A stretch of 40,523 nucleotides of DNA from JAJZCD01 sp964570005 (GCA_964570005.1 CAZMWE010000008.1:1-40523); one strand, 5' to 3'; positions 6,921 to 15,827 are shown, numbered from the stretch's first letter. The notes: generated from the letters alone by a model not told the origin. Numbers and translations are program-made.

Positions 6921-8521
6921 GACTTAGAACCTCCCGTCGCTTGTCCAAAGTAAATCAGTTGCTGGCCGGGACGCAGAACACTGTGAGCCGGGATATTATT
7001 CAGGCTTTTCAGAGCCCCTTCACTCATATGCCAGCGGCTCGCTAGCATCAAGTATGAGTCCCCGGGCTGTACGACATATGTCTTGACGTCAGTGGGAAAA
7101 ATCGTACCGGGTAGTATCCGAGGCTTGGATGGGATGTCCGTCGTAAGGTTGCTTGGGACAGCAAACTCGTCAGTACCTACCGGTGCCGGCTGCGAGATGA
7201 GCGCCGCAGATTGTTTATTAGTTTGTGTTATGAAGCGAACGGTGAAAAAGAATACGATAGCGATGCCGACGAATCCAAGCGCCATGGTCGCCCAACGCCG
7301 TATAAGCCGACGGCGCATACGGCTCTTGTGCCAACGCGTCGCCCAGGAATTCTCAAGGATAGTCGCCAGTGCGTAAACCTTTATTATCGCAGTAACGTAG
7401 GAGTATACAATCCAGGTCGGCAGATAAATGAGTCGCTTCGGGTAGTGTCTGAAATAGCTGAACAGCCGGACGGTCCGGCTTACGAACCACCAAGCAACCA
7501 ATACGCCGACAAACAACCAACGGTGCTGGATGGCTCCGATTACGGCGGCCGTCGGGCCGAGGAGCATGAAGAACGGTTGCACGAAACGGTCAAGCATGAA
7601 ATAGGCGAGCACCGGATACTTAAATACCCAGCCTCTTCGAATAGCCCTCAGGTCGGCACGCCAAGAGTTTCGCGTCCAACGAAGGCGCTGCTTGAGGAAT
7701 ATACGAGCCTTACCAAGGCCTTGGGTATACACTACGGCGTCTTTAGCAAATGCAACGCGCCACCCCTGCTCGAGTATTAAGTGCGAGAGCCGTTTATCGT
7801 CTCCTGATACAGCGCGGGCTCCCCCGAAGAATTCATGCATCAAGTCATGCACGTTATCATGCTTGGGGTTGATAAGTGCTTCGCGGCGGTAGATGGCAGT
7901 TCGTCCAGACAGTGTGTTATACGCTTTGCCAAGTCCCAGCAGAAATGGCACTTCTTCGTGATAGCGATTCCAGAGCAACATGTCAAAGAGCACGTTACTG
8001 ATGGTGTCCGGATTGCTGATACGCTGAGTAATGGTAACGCCGCCCATTCTTGGATTTTTGAAATAGGGTAGTGCGCTTGCCCGTACGCTATCACTCCAAA
8101 CCGTATCAGAGTCCACGACAGCTATGAGATCTCCGGAGCATTCTTCGATGCCATCACAGAGGGCTGCTCGCTTCCCAGGCTTGGGCGTGACGATCAGCCG
8201 GCACTTCACATCTTTCCTAGGCACATAATTCCGTTCAAAATTGAGGATGTGATGCGTGTTGCTCTTATCGATGACAGCCACAATTTCGTCGACGCCGTTT
8301 GCAATCCACGAAGCCAGTGCTTCTTTGAATAACTCGTCATCTTCGTTGTAGACGGGCGTTACAACACTAATACTGAGCTGTTTACCGACAAGGTCGGACG
8401 TCTCAACCTTTTTAGCTTCCTGGCGATATATCGCCGCTCCAATAACACGAATAAGCCAGTAAGACCACCGCCATAAGCCGATGATAGACAGTGGTATATA
8501 TAGCAGGATGTTCTGGAGCAC
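6917..8521 (-). CDS. Alg8/hyaluronan-synthase-like GT2 polysaccharide synthase with C-terminal LysM
   Basis: 534 residues. An N-terminal membrane segment (6-28) precedes a GT2 domain with PVYNE (56-60), GKRAAL, the metal-binding DSD (137-139), SGRTAIYRRE (205-214), GDDK (240-243) and QRLRW (278-282). This is the set expected for processive beta-glycan synthases. Three to four further membrane helices follow (about 305-390 and 412-432), then an external linker and a LysM domain (481-525, YVVQPGDSYLMLASRWHMSE). The SGR...GDDK spacing and the end ...NSWATRW resemble Alg8, the alginate polymerase; NodC/hyaluronan synthase is the other possibility. It starts at GTG 8521, 13 nt after the dehydrogenase stop, and overlaps the epimerase gene. 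No PilZ partner (Alg44) is present. Confidence 0.85.
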   Translation of the reverse strand: MLQNILLYIPLSIIGLWRWSYWLIRVIGAAIYRQEAKKVETSDLVGKQLSISVVTPVYNEDDELFKEALASWIANGVDEIVAVIDKSNTHHILNFERNYVPRKDVKCRLIVTPKPGKRAALCDGIEECSGDLIAVVDSDTVWSDSVRASALPYFKNPRMGGVTITQRISNPDTISNVLFDMLLWNRYHEEVPFLLGLGKAYNTLSGRTAIYRREALINPKHDNVHDLMHEFFGGARAVSGDDKRLSHLILEQGWRVAFAKDAVVYTQGLGKARIFLKQRLRWTRNSWRADLRAIRRGWVFKYPVLAYFMLDRFVQPFFMLLGPTAAVIGAIQHRWLFVGVLVAWWFVSRTVRLFSYFRHYPKRLIYLPTWIVYSYVTAIIKVYALATILENSWATRWHKSRMRRRLIRRWATMALGFVGIAIVFFFTVRFITQTNKQSAALISQPAPVGTDEFAVPSNLTTDIPSKPRILPGTIFPTDVKTYVVQPGDSYLMLASRWHMSEGALKSLNNIPAHSVLRPGQQLIYFGQATGGSKS

Positions 8522-8534
8522 GGAGCGTAAATTC

Positions 8535-9437
8535 TTAGGCTTCTACAACAGCAAGGTGGTTTTTACGAACCTTCTGGTTTTTGCCCAAAACTTTCTCATG
8601 CTTAAGATTTTCATCGACGACACTTCTGAGGATTCCGAAGTCAAAGCCATTCATATCACCCCACTCTAACAGGGCGCGTGTATCTTTCGGCAGGCATGAG
8701 CCATCGAAGGGACCGTAGTCACGTATGCCGTATACGGGGTTCCAGATTGCTTCACAACTTTCGGCAGTAGCTCGAAACACTTTGTCGGCGTCCCACCCCT
8801 TTCGCTTCACGGCGATCCGCATCTCATTGAAAAATGCAATTTTAACGGCGTTGTAGACGTTATGTACATACTTCTGGATTTCCGCCTCTTCCAGTGAGAC
8901 GTGCTCAATGGGCGCATTGAAGGAGCGGTACAGTTTTTCGATGACTTTACCAGAACGTTCATCCAGCTCACCGATCAGTACGAACCAAGGGCGCTCAAAA
9001 TCTTGATTTGCTTTCTCTTCCCGTAGATACTCAGGCTGCATGACAACACCAAAATCTTTGCCTGCCTGCTTCCCAGAGACTTTCTCTACGAGCGGGATAA
9101 TCCGCTTACGGGTCGTTTCAGGCGGTACAGTAGAGCGGATGACCATGACATGGTAGCCGTCATGGTGTTTCAGTCTCTCAGCAAAGTCTCTGCAAGCTCC
9201 CGCTAAGATATGAAGTTGAATATGTTTAGCGTGCGTTGGCGTAGGCACGCTAAACATCGTCACATCGGTCGTAATCTTATCGTAATTACTTGCAAGTACG
9301 GCATTGAAGCCCTCTTCCTGTAATTTCACTACTTTTTCAGGGTCTACATCGACGAACGTGACCTCGTTACCGTGTTTTGACATTCCACGACCGGTTGCCT
9401 CACCTACAAATCCAGAACCAACAATTGCAATTTTCAC
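8535..9437 (-). CDS. UDP-glucose/GDP-mannose dehydrogenase family protein lacking the C-terminal domain
   Basis: 300 residues starting at GTG 9437 behind GGGAGGT. The NAD-binding motif GSGFVG (7-12), VPTPTH (64-69), RSTVPP (101-106), PEYLRE (135-140), the central YVHNVYNAVKIAFFNE helix with the conserved Lys and Asn, and the catalytic cysteine in GSCLPKD (Cys248) are all present. This family oxidises UDP-glucose or GDP-mannose by four electrons to the uronate, the precursor of hyaluronan or alginate (AlgD). Usual length is about 430; this protein stops soon after the central domain, so the C-terminal nucleotide-binding domain is missing with no remnant downstream. It is the first gene of the operon, followed by the synthase. 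Confidence 0.88.
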   Translation of the reverse strand: MKIAIVGSGFVGEATGRGMSKHGNEVTFVDVDPEKVVKLQEEGFNAVLASNYDKITTDVTMFSVPTPTHAKHIQLHILAGACRDFAERLKHHDGYHVMVIRSTVPPETTRKRIIPLVEKVSGKQAGKDFGVVMQPEYLREEKANQDFERPWFVLIGELDERSGKVIEKLYRSFNAPIEHVSLEEAEIQKYVHNVYNAVKIAFFNEMRIAVKRKGWDADKVFRATAESCEAIWNPVYGIRDYGPFDGSCLPKDTRALLEWGDMNGFDFGILRSVVDENLKHEKVLGKNQKVRKNHLAVVEA

Positions 9438-9620
9438 AGAACCTCCCGGGACGCACTGACTTTGGCTAATATTACTGTATATACTTACAGGTACGCTTTA
9501 TCGTCATATGGTAATGCATCGTTGCGGCTATTGCAATTAGGTTCTTTTATTTTTCCGTAAAAACAGGGGAACATGTAGTACTGTTTGGGCGAACACCAGT
9601 CCATTCGTTAAACTAGAATA

Positions 9621-10613
9621 GTGATAAAGTATTTTCGAGGAGATTCGAGGATTTTGCCAGCCCTTTATAAGTATACGGCTTATAAAGTGGCCGTTCTTCT
9701 AAAGCGACAACCACGGTCAGTCCAAATCGGCGCTCTTACTCTGGTCTGTCTCACGCTCATTGGAGGGATCACTCTGGCATACGCCTCTCTGTTTACGGCT
9801 CGCCCGGCGGGTTCGCAGGCGACGAGCCAACAGAAGACCGGTGAAGCAGGCAAACTGAAAAATGTCAGTATGCCTACGACTACGAAAAGTTCGACGACAT
9901 CGACAAATAACCCCTCATCTGCCCCTGGGTCAGCAGTTGTCACAAACCAACCGCCTGTGTACCCCTCAACCATTCTGAATCTTACGGACTGGAAGCTGAC
10001 ACTTCCCATCGGCAAGTCGAATGACCCTGATGAAATTGTTCAGCCACAACTTGCCGGCTACTCACTACCACCCTACTTCCAACCTAATGTGGCAAAAGAT
10101 GGCGTTCAGTTCGTAGCCCCGGTTGGCGGAGTAACGACATCAGGTTCAAACTTTCCTCGATCGGAGTTGCGAGAAATGACCGACAATGGTCAGAAGGAAG
10201 CAAGCTGGTCGACGACAAGTGGGACGAGTACCCTGCAGGTGCGTGAAGCGGTGGACCATCTCCCATCGGCTAGACCGCAGCTAGTCGCGGCACAAATCCA
10301 CGGGCCCTCGGCGTACGTGATCCTCATCCGGCTCAATGGCTCCGACTTATTCGTGGAAGGTGATAAAGGCAAGAATATCGGGGACCTCGACGCAAAATAT
10401 CAGTTGGGGAGTATCTTCGACCTCCAAATTACGGCGAGTAACGGGCACATTCTCGTTTCGTATAATGGCGTGCAAAAGGTCGATGAGGCTAACAGTGGCT
10501 CAGGAGACTATTTTAAGGCCGGTTGCTACACCCAATCAAACCCCAGCTACGGTGACAGCCCAACGGAGTATGGGCAGACGACTCTGTACAGCCTCAGCGT
10601 AAGCCATACCTAA
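9621..10613 (+). CDS. PL7 family alginate lyase, membrane-anchored
   Basis: 330 residues from GTG 9621; a TTG at 9654 with GAGGAG and CGAGG upstream is an equally good start. One membrane helix (about 35-57) and a Ser/Thr-rich linker (about 60-115) precede the catalytic jelly roll. The PL7 signatures are all there: RSELRE (180-185), QIH (225-227) and YFKAGCYTQ (297-305), giving the catalytic Arg, Gln, His and Tyr. The family cleaves alginate by beta-elimination. It lies divergent from the synthase operon and shares its 183-bp control region. In alginate producers, a lyase encoded in the locus trims or clears polymer during export; that role is likely here. Confidence 0.92.
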   Translation: MIKYFRGDSRILPALYKYTAYKVAVLLKRQPRSVQIGALTLVCLTLIGGITLAYASLFTARPAGSQATSQQKTGEAGKLKNVSMPTTTKSSTTSTNNPSSAPGSAVVTNQPPVYPSTILNLTDWKLTLPIGKSNDPDEIVQPQLAGYSLPPYFQPNVAKDGVQFVAPVGGVTTSGSNFPRSELREMTDNGQKEASWSTTSGTSTLQVREAVDHLPSARPQLVAAQIHGPSAYVILIRLNGSDLFVEGDKGKNIGDLDAKYQLGSIFDLQITASNGHILVSYNGVQKVDEANSGSGDYFKAGCYTQSNPSYGDSPTEYGQTTLYSLSVSHT

Positions 10614-10733
10614 GCCGTTTCGGGGGAACGATACGTGTGGTTCGCACCCCACAAGCTTGACCAAGATTGAAAGTCCTAGGTGACAGCGTTTCACGAGCGT
10701 ATACTAACAGCCTGTTGCAATGAGGAGCTATCG

Positions 10734-11672
10734 TTGAGAGAAGTCGTATATGTTACCGAACCGAGTGCGATCAATTTGCGTGAAGCGCGTAGGTTAATCC
10801 CCGCAAAATATGAACTAGTTTCAGGCAATACATCATTTGACGGCGTCATCCCCGAAACATGCACCACCTTATTGATCAGAAGTGCAACGGTTATAAACCC
10901 TTCAGTTAAAGATGTTTTTTCCAACCTAAAAAGTATAATCCGCATTGGAACTGGTGTGGATAGCATCGATATGGCTTTCTGCGATCGCGAGAATGTACAT
11001 GTCTATACCGCGCCAGGTGCAAATGCAGATGCGGTTAGTGACTACATTGTATGCATGATGCTTGTGGCTCTCAGAAAAATTACTACGCTTACTCCACATG
11101 ATGTAGCAACCTGGAATCGATTCAAATTCACCGGACGCAGCATGTCCAATCAGTCCATCGGGATCATCGGGTTTGGCAATATCGGCAGACAAGTACACGA
11201 CAAGCTACAAGGCTTTGCGTGCAAAGGCTTCTTTATCTATGACCCGTTTATGCAAGAAGATAGACTGCCTAACAATGTCACGAGTATGTCGTCCGTAGGT
11301 GATGTGTTCGCACATAGCGATATCGTTACCCTGCACCTACCTCTTACGCCTCAAACGCGCCACCTCATTAGTAGACGTGAGCTTGAGTTACTCCCGGAAC
11401 AAGCCATCTTGCTTAACGCATCTCGAGGGGGCATTGTCAAAGAAGAGGATGTCGTTGAAGCCGTGCGAAGCCGTGGCCTTACGTACATTGCAGATACGGT
11501 TGAAAATGAACCTGAAGTTGCGCCAGCCTTATTACAAGAGGATAACATTTTGATCACGCCACATATAGCCAGTCTTACGAAAGAATCAGAAAGCAACATG
11601 CTGAAGCTCGCCATTGATAACTTTCTGAGCCAAGCTCCTAGCAATGGGAGACTTCCTGCGTTGATACGTTAG
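10734..11672 (+). CDS. D-2-hydroxyacid dehydrogenase (phosphoglycerate-dehydrogenase-like)
   Basis: 312 residues if begun at TTG 10734, which has GAGGAGC 5 nt upstream; the open frame extends to GTG 10680 without a site, so TTG is preferred. The NAD-binding motif is GIIGFGNIG. The catalytic residues of the family are visible: Arg in NASRGG, Glu in VENEP, and His in TPHIAS. The substrate-binding N-domain carries RIGTGVDSID. Members reduce 2-keto acids or oxidise D-2-hydroxy acids, such as 3-phosphoglycerate. It follows the alginate lyase on the same strand by 120 bp. Whether it handles keto acids released from the polymer or is unrelated cannot be told. Confidence 0.88.
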   Translation: MREVVYVTEPSAINLREARRLIPAKYELVSGNTSFDGVIPETCTTLLIRSATVINPSVKDVFSNLKSIIRIGTGVDSIDMAFCDRENVHVYTAPGANADAVSDYIVCMMLVALRKITTLTPHDVATWNRFKFTGRSMSNQSIGIIGFGNIGRQVHDKLQGFACKGFFIYDPFMQEDRLPNNVTSMSSVGDVFAHSDIVTLHLPLTPQTRHLISRRELELLPEQAILLNASRGGIVKEEDVVEAVRSRGLTYIADTVENEPEVAPALLQEDNILITPHIASLTKESESNMLKLAIDNFLSQAPSNGRLPALIR

Positions 11673-11703
11673 ACACACACCGCGGCTTTATTTTTCCGTT
11701 TCT

Positions 11704-12159
11704 CTATAAAGACCTATTGGGTTGCGTAAGATCTGCTTCGAGTGCGGTAACGATCGGCCCCAACGTGTTTAGTTCTCTCATTGCATCTTCTCTTTGGGGC
11801 CCGTAAAGGCCTGTTGTTTCTGGATCGCGTAGCAGGTCACCGAGCGCGACAGCCTCATCCGACTCTATGACGTCGGATGTGGCAAAATTAAAAGCCGTGT
11901 TGTCTGCTATTTGTTGGTCTCCTAGCTCATTATCAATTTGCCGCTGTGCGGTACGGTAGTCACCCCTAGCCGAGCGCAAGGGTATTTCTTTTTCTTCCCG
12001 ACGCATGTCTACTGCAATAACATGTTGCTCGTGACCCGATGCATCTACCGTATGTAAAAGTATTACTTTCTGTAACCGAGCAAGTGCTCTGTCGTGTGCA
12101 AGCCGAGCTGCCAGATCTTTTTTTGTCCCATCAAGGAGATGCGAGAGGCAGCTTACCAT
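11704..12159 (-). CDS. hypothetical protein (151 aa)
   Basis: A soluble, charged protein with no hydrophobic segment. The N-terminal half contains HDRALARLQKVILLH and a basic stretch (VDMRREEKEIPLRSARGDYR), the second half acidic helices (DEAVALGDLLRDPE, REDAMRELNTLGPIVTALEA). I do not recognise a family. Amino-acid composition looks like real coding, and the plus strand opposite has no comparable frame. The reading frame opens close to, and overlaps by about 20 nt, the possible start of the next plus-strand gene. One of the two starts is therefore probably further inside. Confidence 0.45.
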   Translation of the reverse strand: MVSCLSHLLDGTKKDLAARLAHDRALARLQKVILLHTVDASGHEQHVIAVDMRREEKEIPLRSARGDYRTAQRQIDNELGDQQIADNTAFNFATSDVIESDEAVALGDLLRDPETTGLYGPQREDAMRELNTLGPIVTALEADLTQPNRSL

Positions 12160-12486
12160 ATTGTCAATGACCCACAGCTGGTAAATCGACTCATGAATAA
12201 GGCACGGCGAAACTCAGTGGTAGTGAATAGTATGCCGCTTGATGAATGGTCGGCGATTCTGGGCCCACTTATTGTCTCCAGCGGTGTAGGAGGCGATATA
12301 AATATGGATTCGCTGTATGCAGCCGTGCGGGGTGCCGACCCAAAGATTTCTAGGCGCGGCTTTGGCGCCATCATTCAGGAGCTCTCGATAGGCGACAACT
12401 CCCTAGTCACGTTAAAAGCGGAGCGCGGAGCTTCTAAAATACGCAGTCCACTAGGTAGAGTTGTATTACGCTCTCTGCTCAGTTGA
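12139..12486 (+). CDS. hypothetical protein (about 115 aa)
   Basis: Open from 12094; the ATG at 12139 is the first likely start, though the AAGGAG directly touching it leaves no spacing for a normal ribosome binding site. The residues suggest a small soluble alpha/beta protein (AAYHIVNDPQLVNRLMNKAR, DEWSAILGPLIVSSG, GRVVLRSLLS). No motif or membrane segment is visible. It is divergent from the 151-aa gene and convergent with the DUF2130 gene. Coding status is moderately likely; function unknown. Confidence 0.4.
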   Translation: MREAAYHIVNDPQLVNRLMNKARRNSVVVNSMPLDEWSAILGPLIVSSGVGGDINMDSLYAAVRGADPKISRRGFGAIIQELSIGDNSLVTLKAERGASKIRSPLGRVVLRSLLS

Positions 12487-12542
12487 TACGGGCAAGCTAC
12501 TTACCGCTGTGTTTGACTAGAAAATAGTCGCAGGTCATTGCC

Positions 12543-13841
12543 TTATAACAAACTAGCCTGCTCACTTTCGGTCTCACTATCAACGCCGCCGTCCAGCTCG
12601 AGCGCCTGGATGGCCGGCAACGCCTTTTGAGTTATACCTTGCAGATCACCGTACATGCCGATAGTATTGTCGACGACAGAGCGGATAGCCTTTTCCTGGT
12701 GCGCCCAGCGGAGCGCCGCTGCCCGCTTCTCCTTCTCAATCTCGCCCTGCAGCAGGCCGTAATTTTCCACGATGGCCTCGACACGGTGACGGAATTCCGG
12801 GCCGACCAGGAACTGGTAAAGCGCTTCCATTTTAGCATCCTTGCCCTCGTTATTGCGGTTCGCGGCATCCACTTGCAGAATAGTGCCGCGCAACGCCGAA
12901 GCCAGTACCGGTGCCAGCAGCGGCTTGACCGCCCAAACGTTCGCTTCCAGGTGTTTCATGTCACCGTATTCGGACGGCATCTCCTGTGATACGATCACCC
13001 CGATATTCGCATTGGCCTCACGGATGTCTTGTTTGAACTTCGCCACCCAAGCCGGCTGCCATTTGCCGTTCTTGGTTTCCCACAGCAGCAGACCGCAGGC
13101 GGCGAAGCTCCGGTTTTTGACTGTCTGCACAATGTCGGCACCGCGCTGGCCCTTTTTGACTTCGCCGATTTCGTCGAATGGGAATTCTTCGCGCAATCGC
13201 GCCTCCAGATCGAGCTCTAAGACCTCACCCTGGTTCTGCTGCGAGCCCTGTGTCGCCTTGCGCTGGGCGTCTTCGAGAGCCTTTTGAGTATCAGCCAGCT
13301 TCTTTTCCATTTCCAGCTGACGCAAATGGTGCTTTTCATCGGCGGACTTCAGTGCGTCTTCGCGAATCTTGGCCTCTTCGGCAGCCAGCTTTTTCTGAGC
13401 TTCCAGCTCGGCATTTTCTTTGGCCATGCGCTCTGCACGGAGGTCGGTCATGATCTTGGCCAGGTCTTCGCGGAGCCTTCTGCTTTCTTCTTTAGCGGCC
13501 TCATTGTCGGCTTTCAGCTGCGCCAGCTCATCGGCTTTCTCAGCATTCTGTTTGCGCTGCTCATTAGCGAGATCCTGGGCAAGACGCCGCTTTTCCAGTT
13601 CGAGATCAGCAGCGACCTGCTTATGCAGCAGTTCCTTTTCGCCGGCCAGCTGTTTTTTGGCCAGCTGCGCGGCCACTTTAGCAGCTTCTGCTAGAGCCAG
13701 TTCCTGCTCGGCCTTCAGCTGGGCTAATTCACCCGCGTGTTTGTGACGCGCCGCAGCCAGCACGCGGGCTTCAATCTGACCCTCCAGGGCTTTATCCACT
13801 TCGACAGCTTTGCCGCAGTGCGGGCAGGCGATTGTATTCAT
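12543..13841 (-). CDS. DUF2130 family coiled-coil protein with N-terminal zinc ribbon
   Basis: 432 residues from ATG 13841 with CGGAG upstream. A short zinc-ribbon-like start (CPHCGK) is followed by a very long Ala/Glu/Lys/Gln coiled coil (about 20-205). The conserved DUF2130 core comes next: EVLELDLEARLREEFPFDEI, KKGQRGADIVQ, LLWETKNGKW, VIVSQEMPSEYGDMKHL, and GMYGDLQGITQKALP near the end. The core resembles the PD-(D/E)XK nuclease type (the WETK segment), and DNA binding is suspected for the family. No function is established. The gene stands alone. Confidence 0.85.
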   Translation of the reverse strand: MNTIACPHCGKAVEVDKALEGQIEARVLAAARHKHAGELAQLKAEQELALAEAAKVAAQLAKKQLAGEKELLHKQVAADLELEKRRLAQDLANEQRKQNAEKADELAQLKADNEAAKEESRRLREDLAKIMTDLRAERMAKENAELEAQKKLAAEEAKIREDALKSADEKHHLRQLEMEKKLADTQKALEDAQRKATQGSQQNQGEVLELDLEARLREEFPFDEIGEVKKGQRGADIVQTVKNRSFAACGLLLWETKNGKWQPAWVAKFKQDIREANANIGVIVSQEMPSEYGDMKHLEANVWAVKPLLAPVLASALRGTILQVDAANRNNEGKDAKMEALYQFLVGPEFRHRVEAIVENYGLLQGEIEKEKRAAALRWAHQEKAIRSVVDNTIGMYGDLQGITQKALPAIQALELDGGVDSETESEQASLL

Positions 13842-13978
13842 GTCGTAGGCTCCGTATTCGTCTCTATAGTATACCCTGTCTTATACCGGCACCGGATTAT
13901 CTACTGTCAGGCTCATTGCGCTTATTTTTGTAAGCTACCTGACAGGCGGCCGGCAACGGCAATGACAGACTAGTTGGC

Positions 13979-14515
13979 ATGTATACGCAGCCGTGGCCGG
14001 TCAGGCAGGAAACCGTACTTTCTTCTGAGCAGCTTGACCTCATAGCTGCCGCCCGGGCTTTGCTCGAACTGCCTGACACCAGGAGCGAGGATGAGATTAA
14101 CTGGCGCCCAGCCACCCTGCGCGAAAAGTTCGCTTTCGTGCTTTGCCGGCTGACCTTTAAAGCCAGCCAACACGGCGCAGCTTCCGGCCAACTCGCACGC
14201 AGGTTTTCGGAGATCCCTTTACGCCTTCATATAAGGACCAGGCCGGTCGATATGCGCAGATGGAACACTATCGGCAGCGCGTTACATGTTAGGGAAGAAA
14301 TTAAAATTGATGGTGCAACTGGCGCAAAAACAGAGTCTCTCGTGATGTGCAAGCTTGCCATACTCGGTCTATCCTCGGTTGACCTTGCTGACAATGATCC
14401 GCCCATACTAACATCGAATCCTCACTATCTGTTGGAGTCGATTGAGTATCAGCCTACAGTGGCCGATTTACTTGGAAGCATTAGAGCCGCCCTTGCGTTA
14501 GAGGCTCGGCGGTAA
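13979..14515 (+). CDS. hypothetical protein (178 aa)
   Basis: Begins at ATG 13979, 137 bp upstream of and divergent to the DUF2130 gene. Segments include LSSEQLDLIAAARALLELPD and LREKFAFVLCRLTFKASQHG, suggesting a helical N-terminal half, then LPLRLHIRTRPVDMRRWNTI and a C-terminal helix with VADLLGSIRAALALEARR. There is no signal peptide or membrane segment. The family is not recognised. The frame is the longest in the interval and its composition is protein-like, but no ribosome binding site is obvious. Confidence 0.45.
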   Translation: MYTQPWPVRQETVLSSEQLDLIAAARALLELPDTRSEDEINWRPATLREKFAFVLCRLTFKASQHGAASGQLARRFSEIPLRLHIRTRPVDMRRWNTIGSALHVREEIKIDGATGAKTESLVMCKLAILGLSSVDLADNDPPILTSNPHYLLESIEYQPTVADLLGSIRAALALEARR

Positions 14516-14973
14516 GATAGAGGATCCACTCGATTTACGTTTTCCCTTTCTCTGCCGGCGTCTACTACACTCTAACGCAACTGACATATGCAAGCATTGG
14601 CGCGTTAGCTGCACACAGGTTGAATTCCACGGAGCGATAGTAAGACATGGGACTGCTCGCTATAACGATTCGCGACACATTACACGAACGACCCAGTGGC
14701 CACTACACTGGCAAAGGTAACCGGCAAATTGCAGTGAGGCGAGATTCTACGTCCTGGAGCGGCAATCAGTAAGCGTGGTAGAGTTGAGATAACTTGGCTA
14801 ACGGACAGGTGGCAACACGGTCTATCTCTACGACTATGCCGAAAATGCTCGTGGTTTTAGTACTGTTGCATGCTTTGCCGCCAGCATCAGTAAAGACAGC
14901 ATCAAGGTGATCGCATCTCTCAAACACAACAATCTCCGGTGGGTAGTTCTTCCTCTTCGGCTCAGATTACTAT
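14516..14973. other. 458-bp intergenic stretch without a convincing gene
   Basis: All frames are broken. A 41-codon frame from ATG 14647 has no ribosome binding site. A protein-like stretch on the plus strand (14820-14970, VYLYDYAENARGFSTVACFA and onwards) lacks a start codon and could be a remnant of a lost gene. No terminator or tRNA is seen. Confidence 0.4.
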
Positions 14974-15810
14974 CTATAAGCTACGTGGAGACGGTGCTGC
15001 TACTTGGCCGGCCAGGTCGTCGGCTTCTGTAGCGTTGTCCCATAGCAACTCGAAGAATTGTCGCTGTACTGCTGCTACAGCCGCATCATGTATCTCAATG
15101 CCAAACATCCGCTTGTTATTCCAGTTGTAGTGTGCGATCACATCGTCATACACGACTATGGAGTACGGGATCGGGAACACACTCTGCGTAACGTACCGGG
15201 ACTTCCAGTGGTCTAAACGCTCATTACGGTGCTTTATATACCAATCCTGCTGCGTACGGATAAAATCGTCGCCAATGATACCTCTAAAGTGTAGTCCCCG
15301 TTCATTGCACTTGCGCACCCATCGTTTGAAAAAGGCGAGATTTGTTTTATTTTGCATGTTGTCACGCAAAATAGCCAAGTTTTCACCCTTTGCTCTTGTC
15401 TCATTCCAGAGCATCTGTTTGATGCCGTCCAAACCCTCGTAGAACTGCACCCGCGTGGTGGCTCGTTCCATGCTCTGAGCATGGAATTGATGCTCGGCTT
15501 CCAGAGCGGCGTATTCCTGCTGTAGGTCTTTCAGTTCCTGCTCCCGTTTCACAAGAAGCAGTTGCAGGGTCGTTACAGGCGCGGCGTGGAGGATACTCCG
15601 CTTGTACTGAGTCTCAACCTCGACTAAGCCCGAGCTCTTGAGCTCATCGAGCATACGGTAGATTTGTATGCGCTCAATACCAGAGCTTCGAGCTAGCTCA
15701 GACATGGTCTGGGGCCCGTAATACTGGAGTGTGTGGTAAATCTCCGCGATTTTCGGATTGAGCCCGGCGTGCGTCAAATAGGATCGCAGATGTTCGAGGC
15801 TGTTCATCAC
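14974..15810 (-). CDS. TrmB-family transcriptional regulator
   Basis: 278 residues when started at GTG 15810 (ATG follows at 15807). The N-terminal winged helix is typical of TrmB (LARSSGIERIQIYRMLDELK, recognition helix included). A coiled-coil linker (about 85-125, with QLLLVKREQELKDLQQEYAA) comes next, then the effector domain beginning VQFYEGLDGIKQMLWNE, the usual entry to the TrmB ligand-binding domain. The latter contains PYSIVVYDDVIAHYNWNN. Archaeal members sense maltose or trehalose and repress transport genes; the ligand here is unknown. An inverted repeat covers its own -35 region, so it probably represses itself. The open frame upstream of GTG overlaps the operator and is not likely translated. 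Confidence 0.85.
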   Translation of the reverse strand: MMNSLEHLRSYLTHAGLNPKIAEIYHTLQYYGPQTMSELARSSGIERIQIYRMLDELKSSGLVEVETQYKRSILHAAPVTTLQLLLVKREQELKDLQQEYAALEAEHQFHAQSMERATTRVQFYEGLDGIKQMLWNETRAKGENLAILRDNMQNKTNLAFFKRWVRKCNERGLHFRGIIGDDFIRTQQDWYIKHRNERLDHWKSRYVTQSVFPIPYSIVVYDDVIAHYNWNNKRMFGIEIHDAAVAAVQRQFFELLWDNATEADDLAGQVAAPSPRSL

Positions 15811-15827
15811 GGGGCCATGATAACAAG

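Noticed and set aside
7211..7780. 189-codon plus-strand frame inside the synthase gene
   Set aside because: Antisense to a gene with a full set of GT2 motifs.
6917..8521. Calling the GT2 synthase a plain hyaluronan synthase or cellulose synthase
   Set aside because: The motifs would allow a hyaluronan-type enzyme, but an AlgG-like epimerase in translational overlap and a PL7 lyase next door favour an alginate-type product. I keep the name open in the feature.
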